DNA from: JALRAP01 sp046340555
Lineage (GTDB): Bacteria; Bacteroidota; Bacteroidia; AKYH767-A; OLB10
Direction: 5' to 3'
Length of the DNA stretch: 38,645 nt
Assembly: GCA_046340555.1 (NCBI GenBank)
Contig: JBKDSL010000249.1
Location: forward strand, 1-38,645
In this document: positions 25,107 through 33,325 of the stretch, in pieces
Layout: every line of letters begins with the position of its first letter
Position numbering within the stretch: the first letter of the stretch is position 1
Notes under the pieces: model-generated
Database searches by the model: none
What the model was told of the DNA's origin: nothing
The model's input: only the letters and a program-made list of their open reading frames with translations
Program-made: the position numbers and the translations under genes

Positions 25107-27785
25107 TTACATCTTTATCAGTTTATCAAAATACACTCCGCTTGGTGTACGAAGCTCCATCATATAAGAGCCTGGTGCGAAATTGAGATTGATTTTATTC
25201 TTCAACTGTACAAGTGAATAACGAGCCACTTCAGATCCCAGTTGGCTATATACAATCAACTCGGCAGCTGGAACAGCATTTGTAAACTCAACATGAATCG
25301 TTTCGCCTGCAGGATTTGGATAAACAGAAACCGCCGCGCTTGCAAAGTTTTCTCCTATAGATGAGTACAAGTAAGGAAGGGATGAAGTTGAACATCCATT
25401 CGGAGCTGTAACAACTACCGTGTAAAGTCCTGAACCGGTTAAAGCCATGTCATGTGAAATACCGGTTGCGCCTTGAATGGGATTTCCATTCAAATACCAT
25501 TGGTTACCCGTTGGTGAGGTAGAGCTCAACACCGTTCCAAGGGTATTGATAATTGGTACGGGTGGCGTAGCGTTAATAACCCCGATAACTGGCACTCGAT
25601 TGCTTTTACAACCTTCGGTGATCTGCCAATTATAAAAGAAATAGTAGAAGCTAGTAGCACTAGGTGTAGGATTGAAAAAGCCCGTGATTGAAACAGAGCT
25701 TCCAGGGAATGTGTATGGATAAGTCGCTCCGAAGGAGTTATAATACAACGGGACGCTTGTTGCTTCAAGTTCCATGGTGTAGCCAATTCCTGGGTTGATG
25801 GTCCAGCCAAGTGTAATGGGTTGAAGACCCGAAAAGGCGATCACGTTCACCGTTTTGGTATTCAAAATCGCACCACCTATTGCCGAGCGCATATTTATGG
25901 TGATGGGTCCTGATGTTCCTCCTGGGGATATATAAACACGATCCAACGTAACCGTTTGAGTAACGTCGAAAGTCAATCCCCAATCGCTGCCAACTACAGG
26001 AAACTGAGTGCCTATTGCGCCGCTTGCAGGGCCTACATTGTATGTGCCGCCTGCGGATGCTTCTACATAATAGGTGGTAGTGGCTCCAATACTTGGCGAA
26101 AACGTGCTACCTACATTGATGCTGTTTCCACCTGTGGCAGCCGTATACCAATCAAGCACTCCAACTCCGCTGGCGGCTAGGTTTACGACTCCGCCCCCGC
26201 AGATGGTATCATTAACCGTGATGGGATCTGTAACGGCCAAAACTATCAAATCTAGCACGGATGTAATCACTGGAGCGCATCCGCCACTTGTAACAACCGC
26301 ACGATATTGAACAGTGGTGGTTGGAGAAACCAAATATTGGCCAGTGTTGAATCCTGTGCCGGTTTCATTTACCCAGCCTGAACCCGTATTGCTTTGCCAT
26401 TGGATATTCCCTGTATTTCCGGATAGAAACAAGGTTGCATTGCTACCTAAACAAATGGTATCCGTAGAGATTACGGCAGTGCCTGCCACAGAGGCTGGAC
26501 CAACGTCTACCAATAAACTATCAATGTAACCACACAATCCATCATTGCTTACTAAAGTGTAAACAGTAGGAATCGAAGGTGTAGCTGTAACTGTATTACC
26601 AGTCGTAGCACTCAAACTTGACGAAGGACTCCATGAGAAGGTATAATTGGCATTGTTGCTAACAGCACTTAGTGTTGTAGACTGCCCCGAGCACAATGCG
26701 GGCGGGTTGGCCGAAATGGTTGCGGGCGGCGCAGGAATCACAGTAGCAACTGTAGGTGTACGTGGGCTTTCACAACCTGTTTCATAGGTGATTTCAAGAC
26801 GTGAAATACTACCCCCTGCTTCCTGCCAAATGGTTTGAGGTAAGTTAGAAGCCAAAGCCAGCTGCATTCCCATTCGGGTGAGTGTAACTGATGTCCCATT
26901 GATCGTTGTAGTTGCTGGAGACGGTGCGTAAGAGTTGATATCGCCAGGTCCTCTAGTAGCAAGCACTCCGATGACCTCGCCTGCGAGGATTGGGATGCTG
27001 ACGGGAATGACTCCAGTTGAAGGATTATTCTGTGTTACAAAAAGTGTTGCAAAGGCATTGGTAGTTGTGGCGTATACTGGCGGAGGAATGTTATTGTCGA
27101 ATCGGATCACAGCGATATTCTGCAATGTGCCATTGTTACCAGGCACGAACAATCCTGTAATCGTGAAATCAGACGGAGCGGTAAAGAAATAACCTCTAGC
27201 GTTGCCCGAGAAAGTGGAGGCCTGTGCTGGCATGGGCGTAGTGCTTGCTCCACCTGTTGAGGTAGCCGAAGCACAATAGAATGTGGTGGTGGCACCAACA
27301 TTGGTGGTGAGTGATTGACCATTTGAAATTGGTGTTAGGCTAGTTAGACTATCATACCATTTGAATATGCCATTGCCAACTGCGTTCAAAGTGACCGGAC
27401 CATAACCACAGCGAGAAGCACCTTGTGTTATTGGTGCTGATACACCAACTGTAATAGTTACAATGTTGGATGTATCAGGAGCACAGCCAACCGCTGTTAC
27501 CACCGCCCTATAATCCTTAGTAGCGGCAGGTGTAATAGCATAGTTGTCGGTAGTTGATCCAACTCCTACTTCGTTTACCCAAGTAGAACCATTGAAGCTT
27601 TGCCATTGGATGGCGCCAATGTAATTGGCCAAAGTCAGCGTGGTTATCCCGTTAGGACAAATAGAGTCGACGGTTGCAGACGCAGTACCTGCATCGGAAC
27701 ATGCTTGCGCGGATGAAACCTGCATCAATGCAACCGAAAACAGTACCAACACGGATTTAATCAGTTTGGTAAAATTTTGTTTCAT
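25107..27785 (-). CDS. T9SS-secreted Ig-like repeat protein
   Basis: Start 27785 (MKQNFTKLIKSVLVLFSVAL) opens with a signal peptide cleaved near SSAQA. The 892-aa protein holds two copies of a long module of about 200 residues. Each begins AGTA, continues with an IQWQS-x-x-G-S-x-WVNE phrase and a YRAVVT-x-x-GCAP phrase, and then has an Ig-like stretch ending VGATTTFYCA or IGATTTYYVE. A segment SFYYFFYNWQITEGCKSNR matches one in the 20877 protein. An Ig-like GNQWYLNGNPIQGATG region precedes a T9SS type A domain (VYPNPAGETIHVEF, then ELIVYSQLGSEVARY). No catalytic motif was seen, so a binding or structural surface role is inferred. Confidence 0.88.
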   Translation of the reverse strand: MKQNFTKLIKSVLVLFSVALMQVSSAQACSDAGTASATVDSICPNGITTLTLANYIGAIQWQSFNGSTWVNEVGVGSTTDNYAITPAATKDYRAVVTAVGCAPDTSNIVTITVGVSAPITQGASRCGYGPVTLNAVGNGIFKWYDSLTSLTPISNGQSLTTNVGATTTFYCASATSTGGASTTPMPAQASTFSGNARGYFFTAPSDFTITGLFVPGNNGTLQNIAVIRFDNNIPPPVYATTTNAFATLFVTQNNPSTGVIPVSIPILAGEVIGVLATRGPGDINSYAPSPATTTINGTSVTLTRMGMQLALASNLPQTIWQEAGGSISRLEITYETGCESPRTPTVATVIPAPPATISANPPALCSGQSTTLSAVSNNANYTFSWSPSSSLSATTGNTVTATPSIPTVYTLVSNDGLCGYIDSLLVDVGPASVAGTAVISTDTICLGSNATLFLSGNTGNIQWQSNTGSGWVNETGTGFNTGQYLVSPTTTVQYRAVVTSGGCAPVITSVLDLIVLAVTDPITVNDTICGGGVVNLAASGVGVLDWYTAATGGNSINVGSTFSPSIGATTTYYVEASAGGTYNVGPASGAIGTQFPVVGSDWGLTFDVTQTVTLDRVYISPGGTSGPITINMRSAIGGAILNTKTVNVIAFSGLQPITLGWTINPGIGYTMELEATSVPLYYNSFGATYPYTFPGSSVSITGFFNPTPSATSFYYFFYNWQITEGCKSNRVPVIGVINATPPVPIINTLGTVLSSTSPTGNQWYLNGNPIQGATGISHDMALTGSGLYTVVVTAPNGCSTSSLPYLYSSIGENFASAAVSVYPNPAGETIHVEFTNAVPAAELIVYSQLGSEVARYSLVQLKNKINLNFAPGSYMMELRTPSGVYFDKLIKM

Positions 27786-27868
27786 GTGTGTAATGTGTGG
27801 GGTTTGTAAATATGATTGTATACTATCAAAGTAAAACAAAAAATATCAAAGTAGCAAGTTGCTGAATT

Positions 27869-28825
27869 TCAGTTACTTGATCCGCCTTTTAATCTTAAGA
27901 AGTTTACATTTCGCTGCATCCCCTTGAGCCCGGTTCGATGTATTGGTGACTGCTCAAACACCTTATCGAAAACTTCCTGGGTCATATCCAGCCAATCGCG
28001 TTGTTTCATTCCGAAAAGCAACTCGTCTGGCTTGAACTCATCAACTTTGGTTGGTAATGAAAAACGATTCCAAGGGCAAACCTCTTGACAGATGTCGCAA
28101 CCGAATGCATGGTTTTCAAACTTACCTTTCATCTCATCTGGAATAGCATCACGCAGCTCAATGGTGAAATACGAAATGCACTTGCTGCCATCAACCACAT
28201 AGGGCTTGATAATAGCTTCTGTCGGACATGCATCGATGCAACGAGAGCATGTTCCGCAATAATCGCGAATGGGAGCATCATATTCCAACTCCAAATCGGA
28301 AATCAGTTCCGCCAAAAAAAAGTAAGAGCCTGCTTTCGGATGTATGACATTGGTGTTTTTCCCCATCCAACCCAGACCGCTTTTCACAGCCCATGCCCGC
28401 TCCAACACGGGTGCTGAATCTGTAAAAACGCGGCCATTTACCTCGCCAATGTTTTGACGAATGAAATCAACCAGCTCCTTCAGCTTTTCTTTTATTACCA
28501 AATGATAATCTCGGCCGTAGGCATAACGAGAAATACGAGGCGATTCATCATCGGGCTGATGTTGCTCCGGATAATAATTAAGCATTAATGAAACCACTGA
28601 CTGGGCACCCTCCACCAACAACCGGGGATCAAGGCGTTTGTCGAAATTACGCTCCATGTACGACATCTCACCATGCTTGCTTTTCTTTAGCCACGACTCC
28701 AAGCGCGGAGCTTCATCCTTCAGAAATTCAGCCTTAGACATGCCAACAAAAGAAAAGCCGAGGCGCAAAGCCTCTTGCTTGATCATTGCCGTGTTACGAC
28801 TTTTTGAAGATTGAACCTGGCTCAT
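27869..28825 (-). CDS. queG: Epoxyqueuosine reductase
   Basis: QueG reduces epoxyqueuosine to queuosine in tRNA, the last step of queuosine synthesis, using cobalamin and two 4Fe-4S clusters. The 318-aa protein shows the domain order expected: an N-terminal catalytic region (MLNYYPEQ, ISRYAYGRDYH, and FTDSAPVLERAWAVKSGLGW with GKNTNVI), then ferredoxin motifs CGTCSRCIDACPTEAI and CDICQEVCPWN. The ATG at 28825 (MSQVQSSKSR) is chosen over a GTG at 28834. It lies 12 nt after the acyltransferase gene stop, so the two are probably co-transcribed, although their functions are unrelated. The C-terminal HEAT-like extension found in some members is absent. Confidence 0.95.
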   Translation of the reverse strand: MSQVQSSKSRNTAMIKQEALRLGFSFVGMSKAEFLKDEAPRLESWLKKSKHGEMSYMERNFDKRLDPRLLVEGAQSVVSLMLNYYPEQHQPDDESPRISRYAYGRDYHLVIKEKLKELVDFIRQNIGEVNGRVFTDSAPVLERAWAVKSGLGWMGKNTNVIHPKAGSYFFLAELISDLELEYDAPIRDYCGTCSRCIDACPTEAIIKPYVVDGSKCISYFTIELRDAIPDEMKGKFENHAFGCDICQEVCPWNRFSLPTKVDEFKPDELLFGMKQRDWLDMTQEVFDKVFEQSPIHRTGLKGMQRNVNFLRLKGGSSN

Positions 28826-28837
28826 TTTATTCACAAA

Positions 28838-29914
28838 TCACTTAACTGACCATTTAGACTTAAGCCACGGTGTGACCCTGGATTCGATTTGTACATAAGA
28901 TATGTGTGCCACCACTGCTGCGGCAATCATACCAATGATGAATGATACCCATGGGAAATCCATATAAGGTAATGAAAGCCTTTCGGCGATAAGCCGCAAG
29001 TATGCAAATACGATAGGATGCCACAGATAGAGAGAATAGGAAGCATCGCCGACGGAAGTCAATCTCCGGATTTGAAAAACAAACATGCCTGCTTTATCAC
29101 ACATGGCCACAAAGAAAATCCATGGGAATATGAATAGGAAGTCGGTGTAAATATTTACTTGCAAGCCTGGCATTCCTGTTACATGCATGATGAAAAACAA
29201 GGTGGAAACAACAAAACCGGATACAAGTACAATCTTGCCCCATTCTATTCGATCCATCAACATACCAAGCACAACACCTGATGCGAACAAAAGCACCATC
29301 GGATTGCAGAACATGTTGAAAATTGAAATCGGATAATCTTTAAATGACGCGTAAGCGGGATCAAACCCTCCGATAAATATCAATGGGATCAATACTCCGA
29401 AAATTAAAAACATCGACAGCAGTATACGATATGCTAACCGACCGAATAGTAGTGAAACGAAGAAAATCAAATAAAAAAACATCTCGTAATTCAATGTCCA
29501 ACCAACATCCAACAAGGGATACCCATATTTGGGGCCCACCGTATCGGTCATCTGGGGTATGAAAAAGACCGTCTTCACTATGCGGGCAAAATTTTCATTC
29601 AGATACTGCCATGAAATATCATCAGCCACATAAACGAAAGATACCAAAACGTAAAGCGGAACAATCCTAATGATTCGATTGTAGGCAAAGGACCAAGCCG
29701 ACTTCTGAGGTATTCCCTGCTCGTTCCTGGTGGTATGGTACATTATGAGACCACTGATGATGAAAAAAACCTGAACGCCCATTTCACCGTTCGGGAATGG
29801 CTTTTCATCTCCGGGCGACATGAACAGGTATTGCAAATGAAATGCGCAAACCATTAGGGCGGCAATGGCCCGCAATACTTGAATGTTATCCAGCCGGTTT
29901 GATTTCAATGCCAT
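28838..29914 (-). CDS. Acyltransferase 3 family membrane protein (OafA/YrhL type)
   Basis: This 358-aa integral membrane protein has about ten hydrophobic helices and acyltransferase-3 motifs. These are LDNIQVLRAIAALMVCAFH with the likely catalytic His26, VFFIISGLIMY, YNRIIRIVPLYVL, WTLNYEMFFY, and the late YSLYLWHPIVFAYL. The family transfers acetyl or other acyl groups from the cytoplasm to sugars of polysaccharide, lipopolysaccharide or peptidoglycan. The substrate cannot be predicted, since no glycosyltransferase or polysaccharide cluster is near. A TAAGTTTG box lies 7 nt before the start. queG follows closely on the same strand. Confidence 0.9.
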   Translation of the reverse strand: MALKSNRLDNIQVLRAIAALMVCAFHLQYLFMSPGDEKPFPNGEMGVQVFFIISGLIMYHTTRNEQGIPQKSAWSFAYNRIIRIVPLYVLVSFVYVADDISWQYLNENFARIVKTVFFIPQMTDTVGPKYGYPLLDVGWTLNYEMFFYLIFFVSLLFGRLAYRILLSMFLIFGVLIPLIFIGGFDPAYASFKDYPISIFNMFCNPMVLLFASGVVLGMLMDRIEWGKIVLVSGFVVSTLFFIMHVTGMPGLQVNIYTDFLFIFPWIFFVAMCDKAGMFVFQIRRLTSVGDASYSLYLWHPIVFAYLRLIAERLSLPYMDFPWVSFIIGMIAAAVVAHISYVQIESRVTPWLKSKWSVK

Positions 29915-29921
29915 GGCAGGA

Positions 29922-29929
29922 CAAACTTA
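29922..29929 (-). promoter_or_regulatory. TAnnTTTG -7 box 7 nt before the acyltransferase start
   Basis: The minus strand reads TAAGTTTG, then TCCTGCC and ATG (29914). The leader would be only 1-3 nt. No clear -33 TTG was found. Confidence 0.45.
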
Positions 29930-29963
29930 ATAGAAATGGCGGTAGTTTGGTTGTAATTACAGA

Positions 29964-30995
29964 TTACAATTCCTCGAAAAGCGATCCCGGAGGACCCTGT
30001 CTTTTCTTACCAAGGTGCTTGTATGCCTTGTCTGTAATCTCGCGACCTCTCGGTGTACGGTTAAGGAAGCCTTCCATAATCAAAAAAGGCTCATACACCT
30101 CCTCCAAAGTTCCAGGCTCCTCGCCCACCGCAGTAGCAATGGTGTTGAGTCCAACAGGTCCACCTTTGAATTTATCAATGATAACTGTGAGAATTCGATT
30201 GTCCATCTCATCCAATCCATGCGCATCCACATTCAATGCGGTGAGTGAATAGTCCACAATCGGATCATCAATGGTACCATTGCCCTTTATCTGAGCAAAG
30301 TCGCGTACGCGGCGCAAAAGTGCATTGGCTATGCGGGGTGTTCCGCGGCTGCGACGTGCTATTTCAAAAGCGGCGGAATCGTGAATAGGTACATTTAATA
30401 TTTCAGCGGAGCGAAGAACAATCAACTGCAATCGCTTTGCATCATAATATTCCAACCGAGCGTTGATACCGAAACGTGCACGCAATGGCGAGGTCAACAA
30501 GCCTGAACGCGTCGTGGCTCCAACAAGTGTAAAAGGATTGAGTTTTATCTGCACAGTGCGAGCATTCGGCCCGCTATCTATCATGATATCGATTCGGTAA
30601 TCCTCCATTGCGGAATACAGATACTCTTCCACAACGGGACTCAAACGGTGTATTTCATCTATAAACAGCACATCGTTGGCCTCTAGGTTGGTGAGCAAAC
30701 CAGCCAAATCGCCTGGTTTATCAAGTACGGGTCCGGATGTGATACGTATGTTAACTCCGAGTTCGTTCGCAATGATATTTGCCAAGGTCGTTTTACCTAG
30801 TCCGGGAGGACCGTGCAACAGCACATGATCCAAAGACTCGGAGCGCTTCTGGGCAGCCTTCACAAAAACCTTGAGATTCTCAACCACCTTGTCCTGTCCG
30901 GTAAAATCACCGAAATCCACCGGACGAAGAACCTTCTCAAGTTCTTTGTCGATGTTTTGTTGGGAAGATGGTGTTGGATCGAGATTCGGATTCAA
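29964..30995 (-). CDS. ruvB: Holliday junction branch migration ATPase RuvB
   Basis: RuvB is the AAA+ motor that drives Holliday-junction branch migration with RuvA during recombination. The 343-aa protein has LRPVDFGDFTGQDKVVENL near the N-terminus, Walker A GPPGLGKTT at residues 62-70, Walker B LFIDEIHRL at about 110-118, and sensor-1 region LVGATTRSGLL. The C-terminal winged-helix segment has PRGREITDKAYKHLG. The start is a TTG at 30993-30995: an in-frame stop lies four codons upstream, and the residues MNPNLDP after TTG match the usual MNENLDP-type flavobacterial N-terminus. A short ATTTACG tandem repeat lies just upstream. No ruvA or ruvC is in the window. Confidence 0.97.
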   Translation of the reverse strand: MNPNLDPTPSSQQNIDKELEKVLRPVDFGDFTGQDKVVENLKVFVKAAQKRSESLDHVLLHGPPGLGKTTLANIIANELGVNIRITSGPVLDKPGDLAGLLTNLEANDVLFIDEIHRLSPVVEEYLYSAMEDYRIDIMIDSGPNARTVQIKLNPFTLVGATTRSGLLTSPLRARFGINARLEYYDAKRLQLIVLRSAEILNVPIHDSAAFEIARRSRGTPRIANALLRRVRDFAQIKGNGTIDDPIVDYSLTALNVDAHGLDEMDNRILTVIIDKFKGGPVGLNTIATAVGEEPGTLEEVYEPFLIMEGFLNRTPRGREITDKAYKHLGKKRQGPPGSLFEEL

Positions 30996-31005
30996 GCGAT
31001 GGACG

Positions 31006-31026
31006 ATTTACGGTTTACGATTTACG
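31006..31026. repeat. Three 7-bp tandem units (ATTTACG type) upstream of ruvB
   Basis: The plus strand reads ATTTACG, GTTTACG, ATTTACG in direct succession, starting 10 nt upstream of the ruvB start codon. It is too short to name; similar TTTACG-rich tracts occur between genes in Bacteroidota genomes. It also supplies the in-frame stop that forces the TTG start. Confidence 0.6.
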
Positions 31027-31114
31027 ATAGACCCTGAAGTGTGCGAAGGGCTAGATCGGAGGACGAATTAAGATGGGCGATTTGAGCTTACTTTTGCCAG
31101 AAGTGATTTCAAAA

Positions 31115-32032
31115 CTACGAATAATCCGTAACACTATTCCACACCATAACTGCACGGTCGTCGGAAGCGGAGATCAGCTGGTTGCTTGCTGAATGCCAAA
31201 CGATTTTATTAACGGAATTGACATGCCCCATGGAGCGTTCCTTATCGATGCGTTGCAATACCTCGAAAGTTGATGCATCCCAAATCTTGATGGTTTTATC
31301 GCGGCTTCCCGTGGCAAAAACCAAGCCGTCGGCATGGTATTCTATGCTGTAAATGGCATAATTGTGCGCAGGAATGTCATGAGCCAATTCAAAACCTTTG
31401 GCCACATCATAAACTTTTAACATGGCATCCCTGGAGCCAGACAAAAGCCATCTGCCATCGGGAGAAAACGTAACCGCATTGGCTGAATAACCAGGTAAAT
31501 GAGCCTGCCAATTGGCCACTTCCTCCATCCCCGGAAGGGAGAAAACTCGAATAACACCATCCCCCGACCCTAGAGCCAACAGGTTTGCTTCTTGGTTTAC
31601 AGATATTCCTCTCAACTTGCCTCCACCAAGGGTGAAAACTTTTTGAAGCTTCAGCTCTGCATCGTCCAATACACCCAATTCACCATCTCCTGAAAGGCAA
31701 AGCACGATTTGCAAACGAGGAATATGCACCATGTTGAAAACCGCAGAGAGATTATACTGCAATAAACGCTCCTCCTTTCGACTGGCAAGATCTATCACAT
31801 GTATTCCGCCAGTAGCTTGTCCTACCAGCAATTTACCAGACGGCAACTGAAGCAATGAATAAACAATGTCGCTTGTTTTTACCAAGATGTTTCCTTCTTC
31901 GGGATTTTGCAAATCCCACTCTGCGACCAGCCGATCGCTGCCCGCTGAGAAAAGCCCGCTCTCACCAAATGGCAACAAGGCATATACCGAACCGGTATGT
32001 CCAGCCAATACCGCATGTTTTTCAATTCTCAT
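31115..32032 (-). CDS. WD40 repeat beta-propeller protein
   Basis: This 305-aa protein has no signal peptide and is built of WD40 repeats. Each blade ends near a W-D or W-N dipeptide: AGHTGSVYALLPF with RLVAEWDL, AIYSIEYHADGLVFATGSRD with TIKIWDAS, and VNSVNKIVWHSASNQLISAS with AVMVWN. I count about seven blades, the usual number for a closed propeller. It is predicted to be cytoplasmic and to act as a protein-interaction scaffold; the partner is unknown. The gene is divergent from a rhomboid protease gene, with only 46 nt between the two start codons. A TAACTTTG box lies 4 nt before its ATG. Confidence 0.92.
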   Translation of the reverse strand: MRIEKHAVLAGHTGSVYALLPFGESGLFSAGSDRLVAEWDLQNPEEGNILVKTSDIVYSLLQLPSGKLLVGQATGGIHVIDLASRKEERLLQYNLSAVFNMVHIPRLQIVLCLSGDGELGVLDDAELKLQKVFTLGGGKLRGISVNQEANLLALGSGDGVIRVFSLPGMEEVANWQAHLPGYSANAVTFSPDGRWLLSGSRDAMLKVYDVAKGFELAHDIPAHNYAIYSIEYHADGLVFATGSRDKTIKIWDASTFEVLQRIDKERSMGHVNSVNKIVWHSASNQLISASDDRAVMVWNSVTDYS

Positions 32033-32036
32033 GGCG

Positions 32037-32044
32037 CAAAGTTA
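32037..32044 (-). promoter_or_regulatory. TAnnTTTG -7 box 4 nt before the WD40 start
   Basis: The minus strand reads TAACTTTG-CGCC-ATG. The start of transcription would coincide with the start codon. The opposite strand of the same 46-nt gap has a weaker GACCTTTG 4 nt before the rhomboid ATG. Confidence 0.5.
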
Positions 32045-32078
32045 CCCAACATTCGTACGAATCGCTGACCTTTGTTAC

Positions 32079-32777
32079 ATGCCAACCAATGCCGACCTGA
32101 AAAAAATCGTAACCAGCTTTTTGCCAGGATTATTGCTTGCAAGTTTGCTATTGGCCGTAAAATCCTATGAATGGTGGACTGCCACCAGCTTGACACATTG
32201 GGGGTTGTTACCTCGAACGGAACATGGTTTGCTAGGCATTTTAACCATGCCCTTGCTGCATGGCGATTGGGAGCACTTGCTTTCAAATACGGTCCCGCTT
32301 ATAATCCTTTTGGCGGGGATGCGCTACTTCTACCCCACTTTGACACTTAGGGTTTTTACATGGGTATATGTGCTTAGCGGATTCTGGTTGTGGTTAGGTG
32401 GTAGAACCTCCTACCATGTTGGTGCGAGCGCTCTAGTATATGGACTGACCGTATTTTTATTCTTCAGCGGGGTATTCAGAAAAGACACAAGGCTCATGGC
32501 CTTCTCCATGTTGGTGGTATTCCTGTACGGCGGATTGGTTTGGGGATTGCTGCCATTCGTGGAGCGTATTTCGTGGGAGGGTCATCTGTTCGGGTCCTTG
32601 GCGGGGTTGCTGATGTCAATAGTATACCGCAAACAGGGGCCTCAACGTCCGTTATATAGCTGGGATATCACGCATGATGTGGAAGTTGAAGACGGTCCGG
32701 ATGCGTATTGGAGAACCGACGAAGAAAAGGTTGGCGATACAAATAATGATGCTCAGAGTGAGCAAGAGTCGTTATAG
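32079..32777 (+). CDS. Rhomboid family intramembrane serine protease
   Basis: This 232-aa membrane protein has about six hydrophobic helices. The conserved HGDWEHLLSN segment (residues 61-70) sits in helix 2. The catalytic serine is in HVGASALVYG (Ser117; GxSx with Ala in the last position), and the catalytic His is in WEGHLFGSLAG (His169). The Ser-His dyad is therefore intact. Start 32079 is chosen because longer in-frame frames run through the divergent WD40 gene, and MPTNADLKKI leads directly to helix 1. A hydrophilic acidic tail of about 45 residues ends the protein. It should cleave transmembrane substrates, which are unknown. Confidence 0.93.
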   Translation: MPTNADLKKIVTSFLPGLLLASLLLAVKSYEWWTATSLTHWGLLPRTEHGLLGILTMPLLHGDWEHLLSNTVPLIILLAGMRYFYPTLTLRVFTWVYVLSGFWLWLGGRTSYHVGASALVYGLTVFLFFSGVFRKDTRLMAFSMLVVFLYGGLVWGLLPFVERISWEGHLFGSLAGLLMSIVYRKQGPQRPLYSWDITHDVEVEDGPDAYWRTDEEKVGDTNNDAQSEQESL

Positions 32778-32791
32778 AAAGGCCTAAAAGC

Positions 32792-33241
32792 CTATCCCCC
32801 TTTGCTTGTGTACTTACTTTTATTCCATGTTCCTAATTTGAATCCAAGCCAAGCCATGGGAATGTAGGCCAAAACCAAATCGCTTATCTCGAACCATAGG
32901 GGCGCATCAAGAATCACAACCATGTAGACTCCAGCCGCGAGGAATAAAACCCCAGGAATCATAGCTCTTCTAACGTTTGGCGTTCCAGCAAATTGAACAG
33001 TAATCCATGAGGCAAAGAATGTTCCCAGGGCATGAGCCAAAAAAGGTGCCATGAAGTGAATGGGTTGAAACAGCGATATAGAGCGCGCCAAGCCTTCCGG
33101 GGTTGAAACATTTGCTCCCTCAGGCATCGGGATCAATGTTACATTCAAACCGATAATCAGTGAATTTAAAGCTCCCCCCAATAGCAAGCCCGCTATCAAG
33201 GCTAAAATGTTTTTTAGGTTGTTCGACATGTTGCGCATCAT
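32792..33241 (-). CDS. Small four-helix membrane protein of unknown function
   Basis: This 149-aa protein has about four hydrophobic segments: ILALIAGLLLGGALNSLIIG, then a stretch around HFMAPFLAHALGTFFASW, RRAMIPGVLFLAAGVYMVV, and LAYIPMAWLGFKLG. There is a conserved-looking loop between helices 1 and 2 (PMPEGANVSTPEGL). The start is set at ATG 33241 because a TACTTTTG box ends 5 nt upstream; ATGs at 33238 and 33229 are alternatives. It converges with the rhomboid gene, with 14 nt between stops. I do not recognise a named family with certainty. Confidence 0.75.
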   Translation of the reverse strand: MMRNMSNNLKNILALIAGLLLGGALNSLIIGLNVTLIPMPEGANVSTPEGLARSISLFQPIHFMAPFLAHALGTFFASWITVQFAGTPNVRRAMIPGVLFLAAGVYMVVILDAPLWFEISDLVLAYIPMAWLGFKLGTWNKSKYTSKGG

Positions 33242-33246
33242 TTTGC

Positions 33247-33254
33247 CAAAAGTA
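33247..33254 (-). promoter_or_regulatory. TAnnTTTG -7 box 5 nt before the small membrane protein start
   Basis: The minus strand reads TACTTTTG-GCAAA-ATG. It lies just after the terminator of the upstream gene, so it fits a new, leaderless transcription unit. No clear -33 TTG was seen. Confidence 0.5.
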
Positions 33255-33273
33255 AAAAATCCCACAAATGAAA

Positions 33274-33303
33274 AAGCCGCACGGTGGACCGACCATGCGG
33301 CTT
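33274..33303 (-). terminator. Intrinsic terminator of the MuiA-like gene
   Basis: The minus strand reads AAGCCGCA-T-GGT, a 6-nt loop, then ACC-G-TGCGGCTT and TTT. That is an 11-bp stem with one mismatch and a T-run (AAAAA at 33271-33275 on the plus strand). Confidence 0.85.
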
Positions 33304-33325
33304 GTGAAAAGCGAAGTGGACAATA

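Noticed and set aside
14427..27785. T9SS giants as sialidases or peptidases
   Set aside because: Asp-boxes occur in sialidases and in sortilin-like propellers, but no sialidase Arg triad or peptidase active site was recognised, so no enzyme function is assigned.
31866..32078. N-terminal extension of the rhomboid gene frame
   Set aside because: The extension runs through the divergent WD40 gene, and its residues do not look like a rhomboid N-terminus; ATG 32079 leads directly into the first membrane helix.
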